Shown here: in pieces, positions 1 through 10,739 of the stretch
Numbering within the stretch: the stretch's first letter is position 1
How the letters are laid out: each line of letters begins with the position of its first letter
Origin: DATJPY01 sp035506135
GTDB lineage: Bacteria > Myxococcota_A > UBA9160 > PR03
Direction: 5' to 3'
DNA: 52,651 nucleotides
NCBI GenBank assembly: GCA_035506135.1
Contig: DATJPY010000005.1
Coordinates: forward strand, 1-52,651
The notes under the pieces: generated by a model
Told to the model about the DNA's origin: nothing
Databases searched by the model: none
What the model saw: only the letters and a program-made list of their open reading frames with translations
Made by a program: the position numbers and the translations under genes

Positions 1-501
1 CATCAGGATCTTACCCGAGCGAACCAGCTCGCGCAGACCGAACGGGCGCAGCAGCGCGATGAAGGCGTCGAGCTTCTCGCTCGAGCCGAACACGCGCAGC
101 ATGAGCGACTCGTGGCCGTAGTCGGTGACCTTGGCGCCGAAGTTCTCGGCGATCTGCAGGATCTGCGTGCGGTCGGCGAGCTCCGCCTTGAGCTTGACCA
201 GCGCGATCTCGGTCTCGTAGGCGTCGTGGCCGGTATGGTCGACGGCGTGCACCACGTCGACCAGCTTCGCGAGCTGCTTGATGATCTGCTGGAGCGTGCT
301 GCGATCGCCGCGGCAGGTGATCGTCATGCGCGAGAAGTCGCCCTCCGCGGTCGGCGAGACGACGAGGCTCTCGATGTTGTAGCCGCGCCGGGCGAAGACG
401 AGCGCCACGCGCACCAGCACGCCCGGCTTGTTGTTCACGTAGAGCGAGATGGTGTGGACGTCGTCCGCGGCGGCGCGCAGGACGGGCTCAGGTGCTGCCA
501 A
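1..501 (-). CDS. ilvN: Acetolactate synthase small (regulatory) subunit, 3' end outside window
   Basis: Regulatory subunit of acetolactate synthase, which binds IlvB and confers branched-chain amino acid feedback control. The visible 167 codons start with an ACT domain (HTISLYVNNKPGVLVRVA at about residues 16-33, then FARRGYNIESL) and continue into the C-terminal domain, ending at the window edge in VRSGKILM; the family is about 160-175 residues, so little is missing. The start chosen is TTG at 501-499, because a GGAG lies 7 bases upstream and no ATG or GTG fits. This start overlaps the end of ilvB by 14 bases in another frame, which implies translational coupling. The identification is firm; the exact start is inferred. 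Confidence 0.93.
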   Translation of the reverse strand, partial: MAAPEPVLRAAADDVHTISLYVNNKPGVLVRVALVFARRGYNIESLVVSPTAEGDFSRMTITCRGDRSTLQQIIKQLAKLVDVVHAVDHTGHDAYETEIALVKLKAELADRTQILQIAENFGAKVTDYGHESLMLRVFGSSEKLDAFIALLRPFGLRELVRSGKILM

Positions 502-2203
502 CGGGCTTCTCCAGCTTGCGCTTGGGCGGATCGATGATCATGTGCGACACCGGCGCGCCGGCCGGGATCATCGGGAAGACGTTGTCCTCCTTCATCACCT
601 CGGCCACCACCACGGCGGGGGCATCCTTCACTGCGCGCGCGGCCCGCAGCTTGCGGTCGATGTCGGCCGGCCTCCCGATGCGGAAGGCCGCGATCCCGTA
701 CGCCTCGGCCAGCTTCACGAAGTCGGGGTTGCCCTCGAGATCGACGCCCGAGAGGCGGTTCTCGTAGAACAGCTCCTGCCACTGCCGCACCATGCCGAGG
801 TAGTTGTTGTTGATGATGAGGCAGCGGGCAGCGACCTTGTGGACCGCCGCCGTCGCGAGCTCGGCCATCGTCATCTGGAAGCCGCCGTCGCCGACCACGG
901 CCCACACCTCGGCCTCGGGACGCCCCAGCTTGGCGCCGATCGCCGCCGGCCAGCCGAAGCCCATCGTGCCGGCCCCGCCCGACGTGATCCAGTGTCGGTT
1001 GGCGGTGGTCTTGCAGAACTGCGCGGCCCACATCTGGTGCTGGCCCACGTCTGCCGTGATCACCGCCTTTCCCTCCGTGAGGTGGTGCAGCCGGTCCAGC
1101 ACCTGCTGGGCGCGCAGGCCGCCCTTCTTGGGATACTTGAGCGGATACTGGCGCCGCCAGGCGGCGCACTGCTTGAGCCACGCGGTCGTGTCGCCCGGCT
1201 CGACGAGCGGGAGCAGGTCCTCGAGCACCAGGCGCGCATCGCCCTCGATGCACAGGTCGGGGCGGATCACCTTGTTGAACTCGGAGGGGTCGATGTCGAT
1301 GTGGATCTTCCGCGCGCGCGCGCAGAACTCGTCGACCTTGCCGGTCACGCGGTCGTCCCAGCGGGCGCCGATCGCCATGATCAGGTCGCAGTGGATCACG
1401 GCCTTGTTGGCGTACGCCGTGCCGTGCATCCCCATCATGCCGAGGTGGAGCGGGTGCGTCTCGTCGGCGGCGCCCTTGCCGAGCAGCGTGTTCACGATCG
1501 GCGCCCGCAGCCTCTCGGCGAGCTGCATCACCGCCTTGCCCGCGCCGGAGATCACGGCGCCGTGTCCGACGTAGAGCAGCGGGCGCTCGGCCTCGCGCAG
1601 CATGCGCGCGGCGACCTCGAGCGCGGCGCCGTCGCCGCGGCCGGGCACGCGATAGCCGGGCAGGTCGACCGATTCGACGAAGGGCGCGTCGCAGGGCGCC
1701 GAGCTGACGTCCTTCGGCACGTCGACGAGCACGGGGCCCGGGCGCCCGCTGGTCGCGAGGTAGAACGCCTCGCGCAGGACGCGGGGGATGTCGCGCACGT
1801 CGCGGACCAGATAGCTGTGCTTGACCACCGGATAGGTGATGCCGGTGACGTCGGCCTCCTGGAAGGCGTCCTTGCCGAGATTCACCTGGTTGGTCTGCCC
1901 GGTGATCACGACGATCGGCGACGAGTCCATGAGCGCGGTGAGGAGCCCCGTCACCGTGTTGGTGGCGCCCGGACCCGACGTCACCAGGACGACGCCGGGG
2001 CGCCCGGTGGCGCGGGCGAAGCCGTCGGCCATGTGGGTCGCGCCCTGCTCGTGGCGGACCAGCACCAGCTTGATGCGCGAGTCGACCAGCGCGTCGAAGA
2101 TGGGGATCGCGGCGCCGCCCGACAGCCCGAAGATGTACTCGACGCCCTCGCGCTCGAGGCACTGCACCAGCTTCTCGGCACCCGTCGGGAGCTTGGCGGA
2201 CAT
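488..2203 (-). CDS. ilvB: Acetolactate synthase large (catalytic) subunit
   Basis: Thiamine-diphosphate and FAD-dependent enzyme condensing pyruvate to acetolactate, or pyruvate plus 2-ketobutyrate to acetohydroxybutyrate, in valine, leucine and isoleucine synthesis. The 571-residue protein has the catalytic Glu in RHEQGATHMADGFAR (E52), the SGPGATN motif (about 76-82) and the C-terminal ThDP/Mg motif GDGGFQMTMAE (438-448) followed by NNNYLG. The ATG at 2203 is preceded by AGGAG 9 bases upstream; a longer in-frame reading to 2272 has no support. It is the first gene of an ilvBN operon transcribed leftward. Length and motifs are normal for the family. Confidence 0.97.
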   Translation of the reverse strand: MSAKLPTGAEKLVQCLEREGVEYIFGLSGGAAIPIFDALVDSRIKLVLVRHEQGATHMADGFARATGRPGVVLVTSGPGATNTVTGLLTALMDSSPIVVITGQTNQVNLGKDAFQEADVTGITYPVVKHSYLVRDVRDIPRVLREAFYLATSGRPGPVLVDVPKDVSSAPCDAPFVESVDLPGYRVPGRGDGAALEVAARMLREAERPLLYVGHGAVISGAGKAVMQLAERLRAPIVNTLLGKGAADETHPLHLGMMGMHGTAYANKAVIHCDLIMAIGARWDDRVTGKVDEFCARARKIHIDIDPSEFNKVIRPDLCIEGDARLVLEDLLPLVEPGDTTAWLKQCAAWRRQYPLKYPKKGGLRAQQVLDRLHHLTEGKAVITADVGQHQMWAAQFCKTTANRHWITSGGAGTMGFGWPAAIGAKLGRPEAEVWAVVGDGGFQMTMAELATAAVHKVAARCLIINNNYLGMVRQWQELFYENRLSGVDLEGNPDFVKLAEAYGIAAFRIGRPADIDRKLRAARAVKDAPAVVVAEVMKEDNVFPMIPAGAPVSHMIIDPPKRKLEKPVGST

Positions 2204-2229
2204 CGCGCGGATCTCCTCAGAGTGGGCGC

Positions 2230-2258
2230 AGGATAGAAGAGGGCGTTTCCGGGGGCAA
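2230..2258 (-). promoter_or_regulatory. Putative sigma-70 promoter of ilvBN
   Basis: On the minus strand TTGCCC (2258-2253) and TATCCT (2235-2230) are separated by exactly 17 bases, giving a predicted start about 25 bases before the ilvB ATG. Such a short leader leaves no room for a long attenuator or T-box. Prediction from sequence only. Confidence 0.45.
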
Positions 2259-2279
2259 ATCGACGGTCTCATCGTCGAT
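2259..2279. promoter_or_regulatory. Inverted repeat abutting the ilvB promoter
   Basis: ATCGACG and CGTCGAT are a perfect 7-bp inverted repeat with a 7-base centre, ending one base upstream of the predicted -35 box of ilvB. Size and position fit an operator for a dimeric regulator, but no regulator is identified. Confidence 0.35.
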
Positions 2280-2384
2280 CCGGCCGGAAAGACGCTGTTC
2301 CACCGGATAGATCATCCAAGCGAGCGCATCGCGCTCACAGGAAGAGGCGATTCGCTGAGGTGATTAGAATGCCCCTAGGGGGAT

Positions 2385-3605
2385 TCAGTCTGAAAGCACG
2401 AAGCCGACCGGATCGCTCAGGGCCGCCTCGGCGCGCAGTCGCTCGCCGAGCGCGGCGGCGCGCTCCGCCAGGAGCTCGTTGCCGATCACGGCGTCGAGCG
2501 CCTCGGCGAGCGGATCGCGCGAGAGCCGCGGCCGATGGATCGGACCGGGCCCGAGCCCCAGGACCTCCACCCGCCGCGCCCAGTAGTGCTGGTCCCCGAA
2601 GTGCGGGACGAGGATCTGCGGCACGCCGGCGCGGGCCGCGGTCGTGGTGGTGCCGGCCCCGCCGTGGTGGACCACGGCGGCGACGCGCGCGAAGAGCGCG
2701 GGGTGCGAGACGGTTCCGACGGCGATGGCGCCCTCGGGCATCGGGACGTCGCCGAGCCCCGCCCACCCGGTGCCGATCACGAGCCGCGCACCGACGCTGG
2801 CCGCCGCCTCGAGCACCAGCCGCGTGGTCGCCGCCGGATCGGGGTCGGGCATGCTGCCGAAGCCGACGTAGACCGGTGTCGGCCCCTGCTCGAGGAACGC
2901 CTCGAGCTTCGGAGGCAGCGGCTGGATGTCCGCCGGGTGCAGGCAGGGGAGCTGACGCACCGCCACCGGGAGGTCGCCGGGCAACGGCGCCAGCTCGCGG
3001 TCGGCGGCGAGGATCGGGCGCTCGGTCGTGATGTGCTGCCAGGCGTTCGCGAGGGGCGCGAGGCCCAGCGCGGGTCGATGGCGGTTCAGCAGGCGGCGCA
3101 GCCAGGCGTCGAGCAGCGGGACGCTGATCCTCCAGCTCAGGCGGTTCACCCAGCGCGGCAGCGCCTGCGAGGCCACGAGGAACGAAGGGTGCTCCGCCGA
3201 GGGAAAGAGCGCCGGACAGTAGGCGACGTATCGATAGGGGATCCCGTGCAGCTCGGCGCAGCTCGGAGCCGCGAAGGCGAGGCTGGCGCCGAGGATGAGC
3301 TCGCTGTCCGCGGTGGCCTCGGGAAGGCAGGCGAACTGCGCCGCGATGCGCTCGCCCAGGGTGCCGATCGCCTCGGCCGCGGCGCGGGACGTCCCGCGGG
3401 TCAGCCTGCTGGCGTGCGCGACCAGGAGGTCGCGGAGCGGCTTGCCGATTGCGACGAAGGGAAGGCCGCACGCCGCCGCGTCGTCTGCGAAGTCCGGCGC
3501 GGCGAGGAGCCGGACCGCGTGGCCCGCCACCCGTAGACGGCGCGCGAGCTCGAGCATCGGGTGGACGTCGCCGCGACTTCCCTCGGCGACGACGGCGATC
3601 CGCAT
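2385..3605 (-). CDS. GT1-family (UGT/MGT-like) glycosyltransferase
   Basis: A 406-residue GT-B fold glycosyltransferase of the family that includes sterol, macrolide and rhamnosyl transferases. The N-terminal acceptor domain starts with the nucleotide-sugar fold pattern GSRGDVHPMLELARRL (9-24). The C-terminal donor-binding motif HHGGAGTTTTAARAGVPQ is at 313-330, followed by the P-x-x-x-DQ motif PHFGDQ (334-339). No signal peptide or membrane span is evident, so it is probably cytoplasmic or peripheral. The ATG at 3605 fits the family N-terminus and has GGGGAGG just upstream, although the spacing is short. The acceptor cannot be told from sequence; sterol, hopanoid or polyketide-like lipid are possibilities. 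It stands alone, divergent from the DUF4388 gene. Confidence 0.85.
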   Translation of the reverse strand: MRIAVVAEGSRGDVHPMLELARRLRVAGHAVRLLAAPDFADDAAACGLPFVAIGKPLRDLLVAHASRLTRGTSRAAAEAIGTLGERIAAQFACLPEATADSELILGASLAFAAPSCAELHGIPYRYVAYCPALFPSAEHPSFLVASQALPRWVNRLSWRISVPLLDAWLRRLLNRHRPALGLAPLANAWQHITTERPILAADRELAPLPGDLPVAVRQLPCLHPADIQPLPPKLEAFLEQGPTPVYVGFGSMPDPDPAATTRLVLEAAASVGARLVIGTGWAGLGDVPMPEGAIAVGTVSHPALFARVAAVVHHGGAGTTTTAARAGVPQILVPHFGDQHYWARRVEVLGLGPGPIHRPRLSRDPLAEALDAVIGNELLAERAAALGERLRAEAALSDPVGFVLSD

Positions 3606-3778
3606 GGGCCTCCCCGCTGGCGCCGTCCTTCGACCGGAGGGTCGGGCGCTCCGCGTCATGCTCGCATCGCTGGATCGCGCCGCGCGCTTGAGCGGCGCAG
3701 GCAGGAGTCAGGCCCAGGCCCCCGTCCGCCGATCAGGAATCCGACCGCGCGCGCGTGCGGATCGGGAGCCCGCCATCC

Positions 3779-5509
3779 ATGTCCGAGGCCGACATCGATC
3801 GCATCCGGCTGCTGGTGGTGGAGCCCGACCGCGCAGGTGGCGCGCGCCTCGCCGAGGAGCTGCGCGCGCGCGGCCTCGACGTGGCCCACTGCTCCGACGT
3901 CCTCGACGCGCTTCGCCGTCTCCGCGAGCGCGGTGCCGACGCCGTCGCCCTCGCGACGCCGCTCGCGGATGCCGACTGGATCGCCGCGGCCGCCGCGCTG
4001 AAGGAGGGGCCCGCGGCGCCCGCGTTGCTCGTGCTCGACGGGACGGGACAGGGCGCCGAGCTGGCTCGCATCCTGCCCGCGGAGCGCGCGCCCGACGCCG
4101 TGCTGGCGAAGCCGGTCGCCGCGGCGAAGCTGCTGATCGCGCTGGTCGACGCGCTCCAGTGGCGGGACGCGCGCGCCGAGCTTCCGGCTGGGCCGACGTT
4201 CCCGGAGCTCCTGGTCGCGCTGCACGAGGCGGGGGAGACGGGCGTGCTCGAGGTGCGGGCCGACGGGCTCTGCACCCGCATCGCGATGCGCGCCGGCGCG
4301 CCGTGCTTCGCCGATGGCGGCGCGCTGCGGGACACGCTCGGGCGCATGCTTCTCCGGCACGGCGCCATCGGCGAGTCCGACTACCTGCGCGTGATCGAGC
4401 GCATGACCGAGCGGCTCATCGAGAACGAGGCGACCCGCATGGGCGAGGTGCTGGTCGAGCTCGGCCTGCTCACGCAGGACGAGGTCTTCGCGGCGCTCTC
4501 GGCGCAGGTCGTCGAGAAAGTCGTGGGCTGCTTTCGCTGGCCGCGCTTCGCGCATCATTTCGAGCCGCGAGACGCGCTGTCGCCCGACGTGGCCGACTTC
4601 CCGAGCGTGCCGGTCGAGTCGCTGGTGCTGGCGGGTTTGCGCGCGCACTTCGGCCGCGAGCGGCTCGAGCCCTTCCTCGCTCCGCACGGCGCGCGACGCC
4701 CGCAGCTTCGCATGCCGCCCGCCGAGGTCGCCGACCGCTTCGAGCTGAGCGGCGCCGAGCAGCGCATCCTGCAGGCGATCCGCGGCGAGCAGACGCTCGA
4801 CGCCGTCCGCGCTGCGAGCCCCCTCGACCGCGTCACGACGGCGCAGATCCTGGCCGCGCTCGCGATCTGTCGAGCCTTCGCGTGGAACGATGCGCCGCGC
4901 GAGCGGGCCGCCCCCGCGCAGAAGCCGCGCGCCGCGTCCGTCGCCCCGCCGCCGCGCCGGCCCGCACCGGCGGCGCCGGCCGGTGTCCCGTCCGCGCCGC
5001 GCCCGCCGCCCAGCTTCGCCGGCGCATCTCCGCTCGCGCAGCTGCGGAGCCAGCTCGCGCGATCCGGACGGCCGTTGCAGGGAGCCCCTCCGGATCCGCG
5101 CAGCCTCCACCTCGAGGCCGAGCGCAGCTTCCGCCAGGGCCTGGCCTTCCTGGAGCAGCCGGCGATTCCCGGCGCGCTGCGCGCCTTCGCGCGCGCCTGC
5201 GAACTCGTCGGCGACGAGCCGGAGTACCGCATGTTCGAGGCCTGGGCCGGATACCTGAACGAGCGCGAGGACGACAGGCGCGCGCTCGCGCGCGCCAAGG
5301 CCTCCGCCTGCGCGCAGCGCGTTCTCGAACGCGACCGCGACTCGGTGCGCGCGCACGCGATCCTGGGTCAGCTCGCCTGCGCGGGTGGCGATCTCGACGA
5401 CGCGGAGCGCCACTTCGCCGTCGCGCTGCGCCTCGCGCCGGACGACCGCGACGCGCAGCGCGGCATGCGCCAGGTCGAGCGCCGGCGGCGCGGCGAGGTC
5501 GGGAAGTAG
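3779..5509 (+). CDS. Pseudo-receiver / DUF4388 (PATAN-like) / TPR regulatory protein
   Basis: A 576-residue protein with a receiver-like N-terminus (about 5-120), a DUF4388-type region (about 135-300), a Pro/Ala-rich linker (about 390-430) and C-terminal TPR-like helices (about 450-570). In the receiver part, the position where the phospho-accepting Asp is expected reads VALATPL, so the Asp is missing, while the later Lys-Pro (VLAKPV) is kept. It is therefore probably not phosphorylated. DUF4388 proteins are common in myxobacteria and relatives and are linked to signalling and gliding; a role here is not established. The ATG at 3779 has GGGAG 10 bases upstream and is preferred to the in-frame GTG at 3755. 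Confidence 0.75.
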   Translation: MSEADIDRIRLLVVEPDRAGGARLAEELRARGLDVAHCSDVLDALRRLRERGADAVALATPLADADWIAAAAALKEGPAAPALLVLDGTGQGAELARILPAERAPDAVLAKPVAAAKLLIALVDALQWRDARAELPAGPTFPELLVALHEAGETGVLEVRADGLCTRIAMRAGAPCFADGGALRDTLGRMLLRHGAIGESDYLRVIERMTERLIENEATRMGEVLVELGLLTQDEVFAALSAQVVEKVVGCFRWPRFAHHFEPRDALSPDVADFPSVPVESLVLAGLRAHFGRERLEPFLAPHGARRPQLRMPPAEVADRFELSGAEQRILQAIRGEQTLDAVRAASPLDRVTTAQILAALAICRAFAWNDAPRERAAPAQKPRAASVAPPPRRPAPAAPAGVPSAPRPPPSFAGASPLAQLRSQLARSGRPLQGAPPDPRSLHLEAERSFRQGLAFLEQPAIPGALRAFARACELVGDEPEYRMFEAWAGYLNEREDDRRALARAKASACAQRVLERDRDSVRAHAILGQLACAGGDLDDAERHFAVALRLAPDDRDAQRGMRQVERRRRGEVGK

Positions 5510-5521
5510 CTCGGCTCGGGC

Positions 5522-8359
<2,838 letters not shown>

Positions 8360-8413
8360 CGGAGGGGCGAGAATAGCGAGCGCTCCGGCGGCGGCCCAGC
8401 GTATCCTTCCCCG

Positions 8414-9118
8414 GTGGCCGCGCGCGAGGTCGCCGCGATCGCGCTCGTCGCCGCCGCGCTGGGCGCCGCGGCATCGGATCCCTTCGCCGAGCAGCGACTC
8501 CGAATGGTGTCGGAGCAGATCGAGGCGCGTGGGATCGACGACCCGCGCCTGCTGGCGGCGCTGCGGGCGGTGCCGCGCCACGCGTTCGTGCCCGCCAGTG
8601 AGCGCGCGCACGCGTACGAGGACCGCGCGCTCCCGATCGGTCACGGACAGACCATCAGCCAGCCGTACGTGGTCGCGCTGATGACGGAGCTGGCGGCGCT
8701 GCGGCCCGGCGCGCGGGTGCTGGAGGTCGGCACGGGATCGGGATACCAGGCCGCGGTGCTTGCGGAGCTCGCCGGCTCCGTCTACACGATCGAGATCGTG
8801 GCGCCGCTGGCGCGCCGCGCCGCCGCGGTGCTCGAACGGCTCGGCCATCGGTCGGTGCACGTGCGAACGGGCGACGGCTACCGCGGCTGGCCGGAGGCGG
8901 CGCCGTTCGACGCGATCCTGGTGACGGCCGCCGCGCCGCGCGTCCCGCCCGCGCTGCTCGAGCAGCTCGCACCCGACGGCCGCCTGGTGATCCCCGTCGG
9001 CGGCGGGGAGCAGGCGCTCGAGGTGCACCACCGCACCGCGCGGGGCTTCGAGGTGGAGCGGGTGCTGCCGGTACGCTTCGTCCCGATGACGGGTGAGGTG
9101 CGCCGCGCGCCGCCCTGA
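8414..9118 (+). CDS. pcm: Protein-L-isoaspartate O-methyltransferase, probably exported
   Basis: Repairs isoaspartyl residues in aged proteins using S-adenosylmethionine. The family opening MVSEQIEARGI is at about residue 31, followed by PRHAFVP, the IGHGQTISQPYVVALM motif and the SAM motif VLEVGTGSGYQAA. With the GTG at 8414 the 234-residue product gains a hydrophobic N-terminus ending AAA-SDPF that looks like a Sec signal, so a periplasmic enzyme is likely; the cytoplasmic alternative would start at ATG 8504 (204 residues). A TATCCT at 8402-8407 lies only 6 bases before the GTG and there is no Shine-Dalgarno, consistent with a leaderless message. It is 28 bases upstream of a crotonase gene. 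Confidence 0.9.
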   Translation: MAAREVAAIALVAAALGAAASDPFAEQRLRMVSEQIEARGIDDPRLLAALRAVPRHAFVPASERAHAYEDRALPIGHGQTISQPYVVALMTELAALRPGARVLEVGTGSGYQAAVLAELAGSVYTIEIVAPLARRAAAVLERLGHRSVHVRTGDGYRGWPEAAPFDAILVTAAAPRVPPALLEQLAPDGRLVIPVGGGEQALEVHHRTARGFEVERVLPVRFVPMTGEVRRAPP

Positions 9119-9146
9119 GGCAGGCTTCGCGGCAGAGGAGCCGGCC

Positions 9147-9956
9147 GTGGACTACGAGCAGATCCGGGTCGAGTCGCGCGACGGTGTGTCCCTGGTGACG
9201 CTCCAGCGCCCCGAGCGGCTGAATGCGTGGACGCCGGCGATGAGCGTAGAGCTGGCGCACGCGATCGCGGCCGCCAACGGCGACCGGTCGATCGGCGCCA
9301 TCGTCCTGACGGGCGCCGGGCGCGGCTTCTGCGCGGGCGCCGACATGGAGGCGACCTTCAGCGAGCGCCTCGCGGGGCGCGATCCGGGGGGTGACACCGC
9401 GGAGGGTCAAGGCGGGCTGCCCCGCGGCCTCGACTGGGTGGGCCTGGTGCGCCACTCGAAGCCGCTCGTGGCGGCCGTGAACGGCGCCGCGGTCGGAATC
9501 GGCCTCACGATGATCCTGCCCTTCGACGTGATCGTCGCCTCCGAGACCTCGCGCCTCGGCATGTTCTTCATCAAGATGGGGCTCGTTCCCGAGCTCGCCA
9601 GCACGCACTTCCTGGTGCAGCGCATGGGATTCGGCCGCGCCAGCGAGATGTGTCTGTCGGGCCGGCTGTACGGCGCGGCGGAGGCCTACGAGAAGGGGCT
9701 GGTGGATCGCCTCGTGCCGGCCGACCAGCTCCTGCCGCAGGCGCTCGAGCTGGCGCGCGAGATCGGCGCCAATCCGGGGCCGCAGCTGCGGATGATCAAG
9801 GAGCTGCTCTCGCGCAACGGCTCCGCGACCGACCTGGCCGACGTGCAGCGCTCCGAGACCGCTCTCCTGCGCGCGTGCTGGAAGACGCCCGAGCACCGCG
9901 AGGCGGTGGCGGCCTTCGTCGAGAAGCGCGCGCCGAACTTCCGCGGCGCCTCATAG
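9147..9956 (+). CDS. Enoyl-CoA hydratase/isomerase family (crotonase) protein
   Basis: A 269-residue crotonase-fold protein acting on an acyl-CoA thioester. It has the CoA/oxyanion segment IVLTGAGRGFCAGADM and the second oxyanion segment AAVNGAAVGIGLTM, followed by MGLVPELAST. The first catalytic Glu of classic hydratases (as in GG-x-E-LA) is replaced here (GIGLTMIL), while the acidic residue in VPE is kept, so isomerase or other crotonase chemistry is as likely as hydration. The GTG at 9147 has GAGGAG 6 bases upstream. The gene follows pcm closely and its end overlaps the end of the convergent PilZ gene by 6 bases. Confidence 0.88.
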   Translation: MDYEQIRVESRDGVSLVTLQRPERLNAWTPAMSVELAHAIAAANGDRSIGAIVLTGAGRGFCAGADMEATFSERLAGRDPGGDTAEGQGGLPRGLDWVGLVRHSKPLVAAVNGAAVGIGLTMILPFDVIVASETSRLGMFFIKMGLVPELASTHFLVQRMGFGRASEMCLSGRLYGAAEAYEKGLVDRLVPADQLLPQALELAREIGANPGPQLRMIKELLSRNGSATDLADVQRSETALLRACWKTPEHREAVAAFVEKRAPNFRGAS

Positions 9957-10676
9957 CCGATAGGCGCGCGCGCGCTCCTCGACGTACGTGAGCAGCCCGG
10001 CGAGGGCGTCCGGGGGTACCTCGTCGAAGCGCACGCCCATGCCGACGGGTGCGTTCGGGCGCCGCAGGTTGCCGGGCACGTTGTTCCACATCACGCGCCC
10101 GTGCAGAACGGTCTCGCCGCCGGGGAGCGTGAGGAAGACCTCGACCGGCCCCCCGCGCAGCGCCGGCCGCGGCGTCACCAGATAGGCGCCGCCGGCCGAG
10201 ATGTTGTAGACGAGCGCCGCGCGCTCTCCCGTCTTGGTGACGACGCGCGCGCGCAGGTTCGAGGGCACGCGCTCCTCGATGCGCGGCGGCTCGTCGCGCC
10301 CGACGTGGTGCGCCTCGTTGATCACGAAGCGCAGCTCCTCGTCGGTGAAGGGCTCGAAGAGCGCGAGGCTCACGCCGGCTTCGCGCAGCGCCGCGACCTG
10401 GTCCGGCTCTGGCCGCCGCCCGTACGCGATCCACTGGATCCCTCCGCGCGGCGCGCCGTCGGCCAGGTCCCGGAGCGCCTGGCGCACGTCGGGCAGCCGA
10501 TGGTCGGTCGAGATCAGCGCCGTTCGGATCGACAGCGGGGTCGCGTTCTGGGCGCGGAGGGCCCCCTCGAGGTCCTCGGCCCGCGTGCTGCGGTAGTTCA
10601 TCAGCAGCACGCGGCCGGCGAGGATGCGCGTGCGCTCCTCGGGCCCGAGGATCAGGACCAGCTCCCGCTCCGACAT
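9951..10676 (-). CDS. Receiver-like plus PilZ domain protein (probable c-di-GMP effector)
   Basis: A 241-residue protein. Residues about 1-120 have a receiver-like pattern (LVLILGPEE, then ALFEPFTDEEL), but the usual Lys-Pro is Glu-Pro, so it is probably a pseudo-receiver. Residues about 130-235 form a PilZ domain with a possible RxxxR (RIEER) and the NISAGGAYL motif, the expected c-di-GMP contacts. PilZ proteins relay c-di-GMP to motility or envelope functions. The ATG at 10676 has GAGGTGGGG just upstream. It lies 63 bases downstream of the M20 peptidase on the same strand and may be the last gene of that run. Confidence 0.8.
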   Translation of the reverse strand: MSERELVLILGPEERTRILAGRVLLMNYRSTRAEDLEGALRAQNATPLSIRTALISTDHRLPDVRQALRDLADGAPRGGIQWIAYGRRPEPDQVAALREAGVSLALFEPFTDEELRFVINEAHHVGRDEPPRIEERVPSNLRARVVTKTGERAALVYNISAGGAYLVTPRPALRGGPVEVFLTLPGGETVLHGRVMWNNVPGNLRRPNAPVGMGVRFDEVPPDALAGLLTYVEERARAYRL

Positions 10677-10739
10677 GGGGACCCCACCTCAGCGGGTCGC
10701 ATCGGCGGCTCCGATGCGCAGCTTGACCGGCCGCGGGCG

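Noticed and set aside
2371..2383. CCCCTAGGGG palindrome after the glycosyltransferase gene as a terminator.
   Set aside because: A 10-bp palindrome with no loop cannot form a normal hairpin, and no T-run follows.
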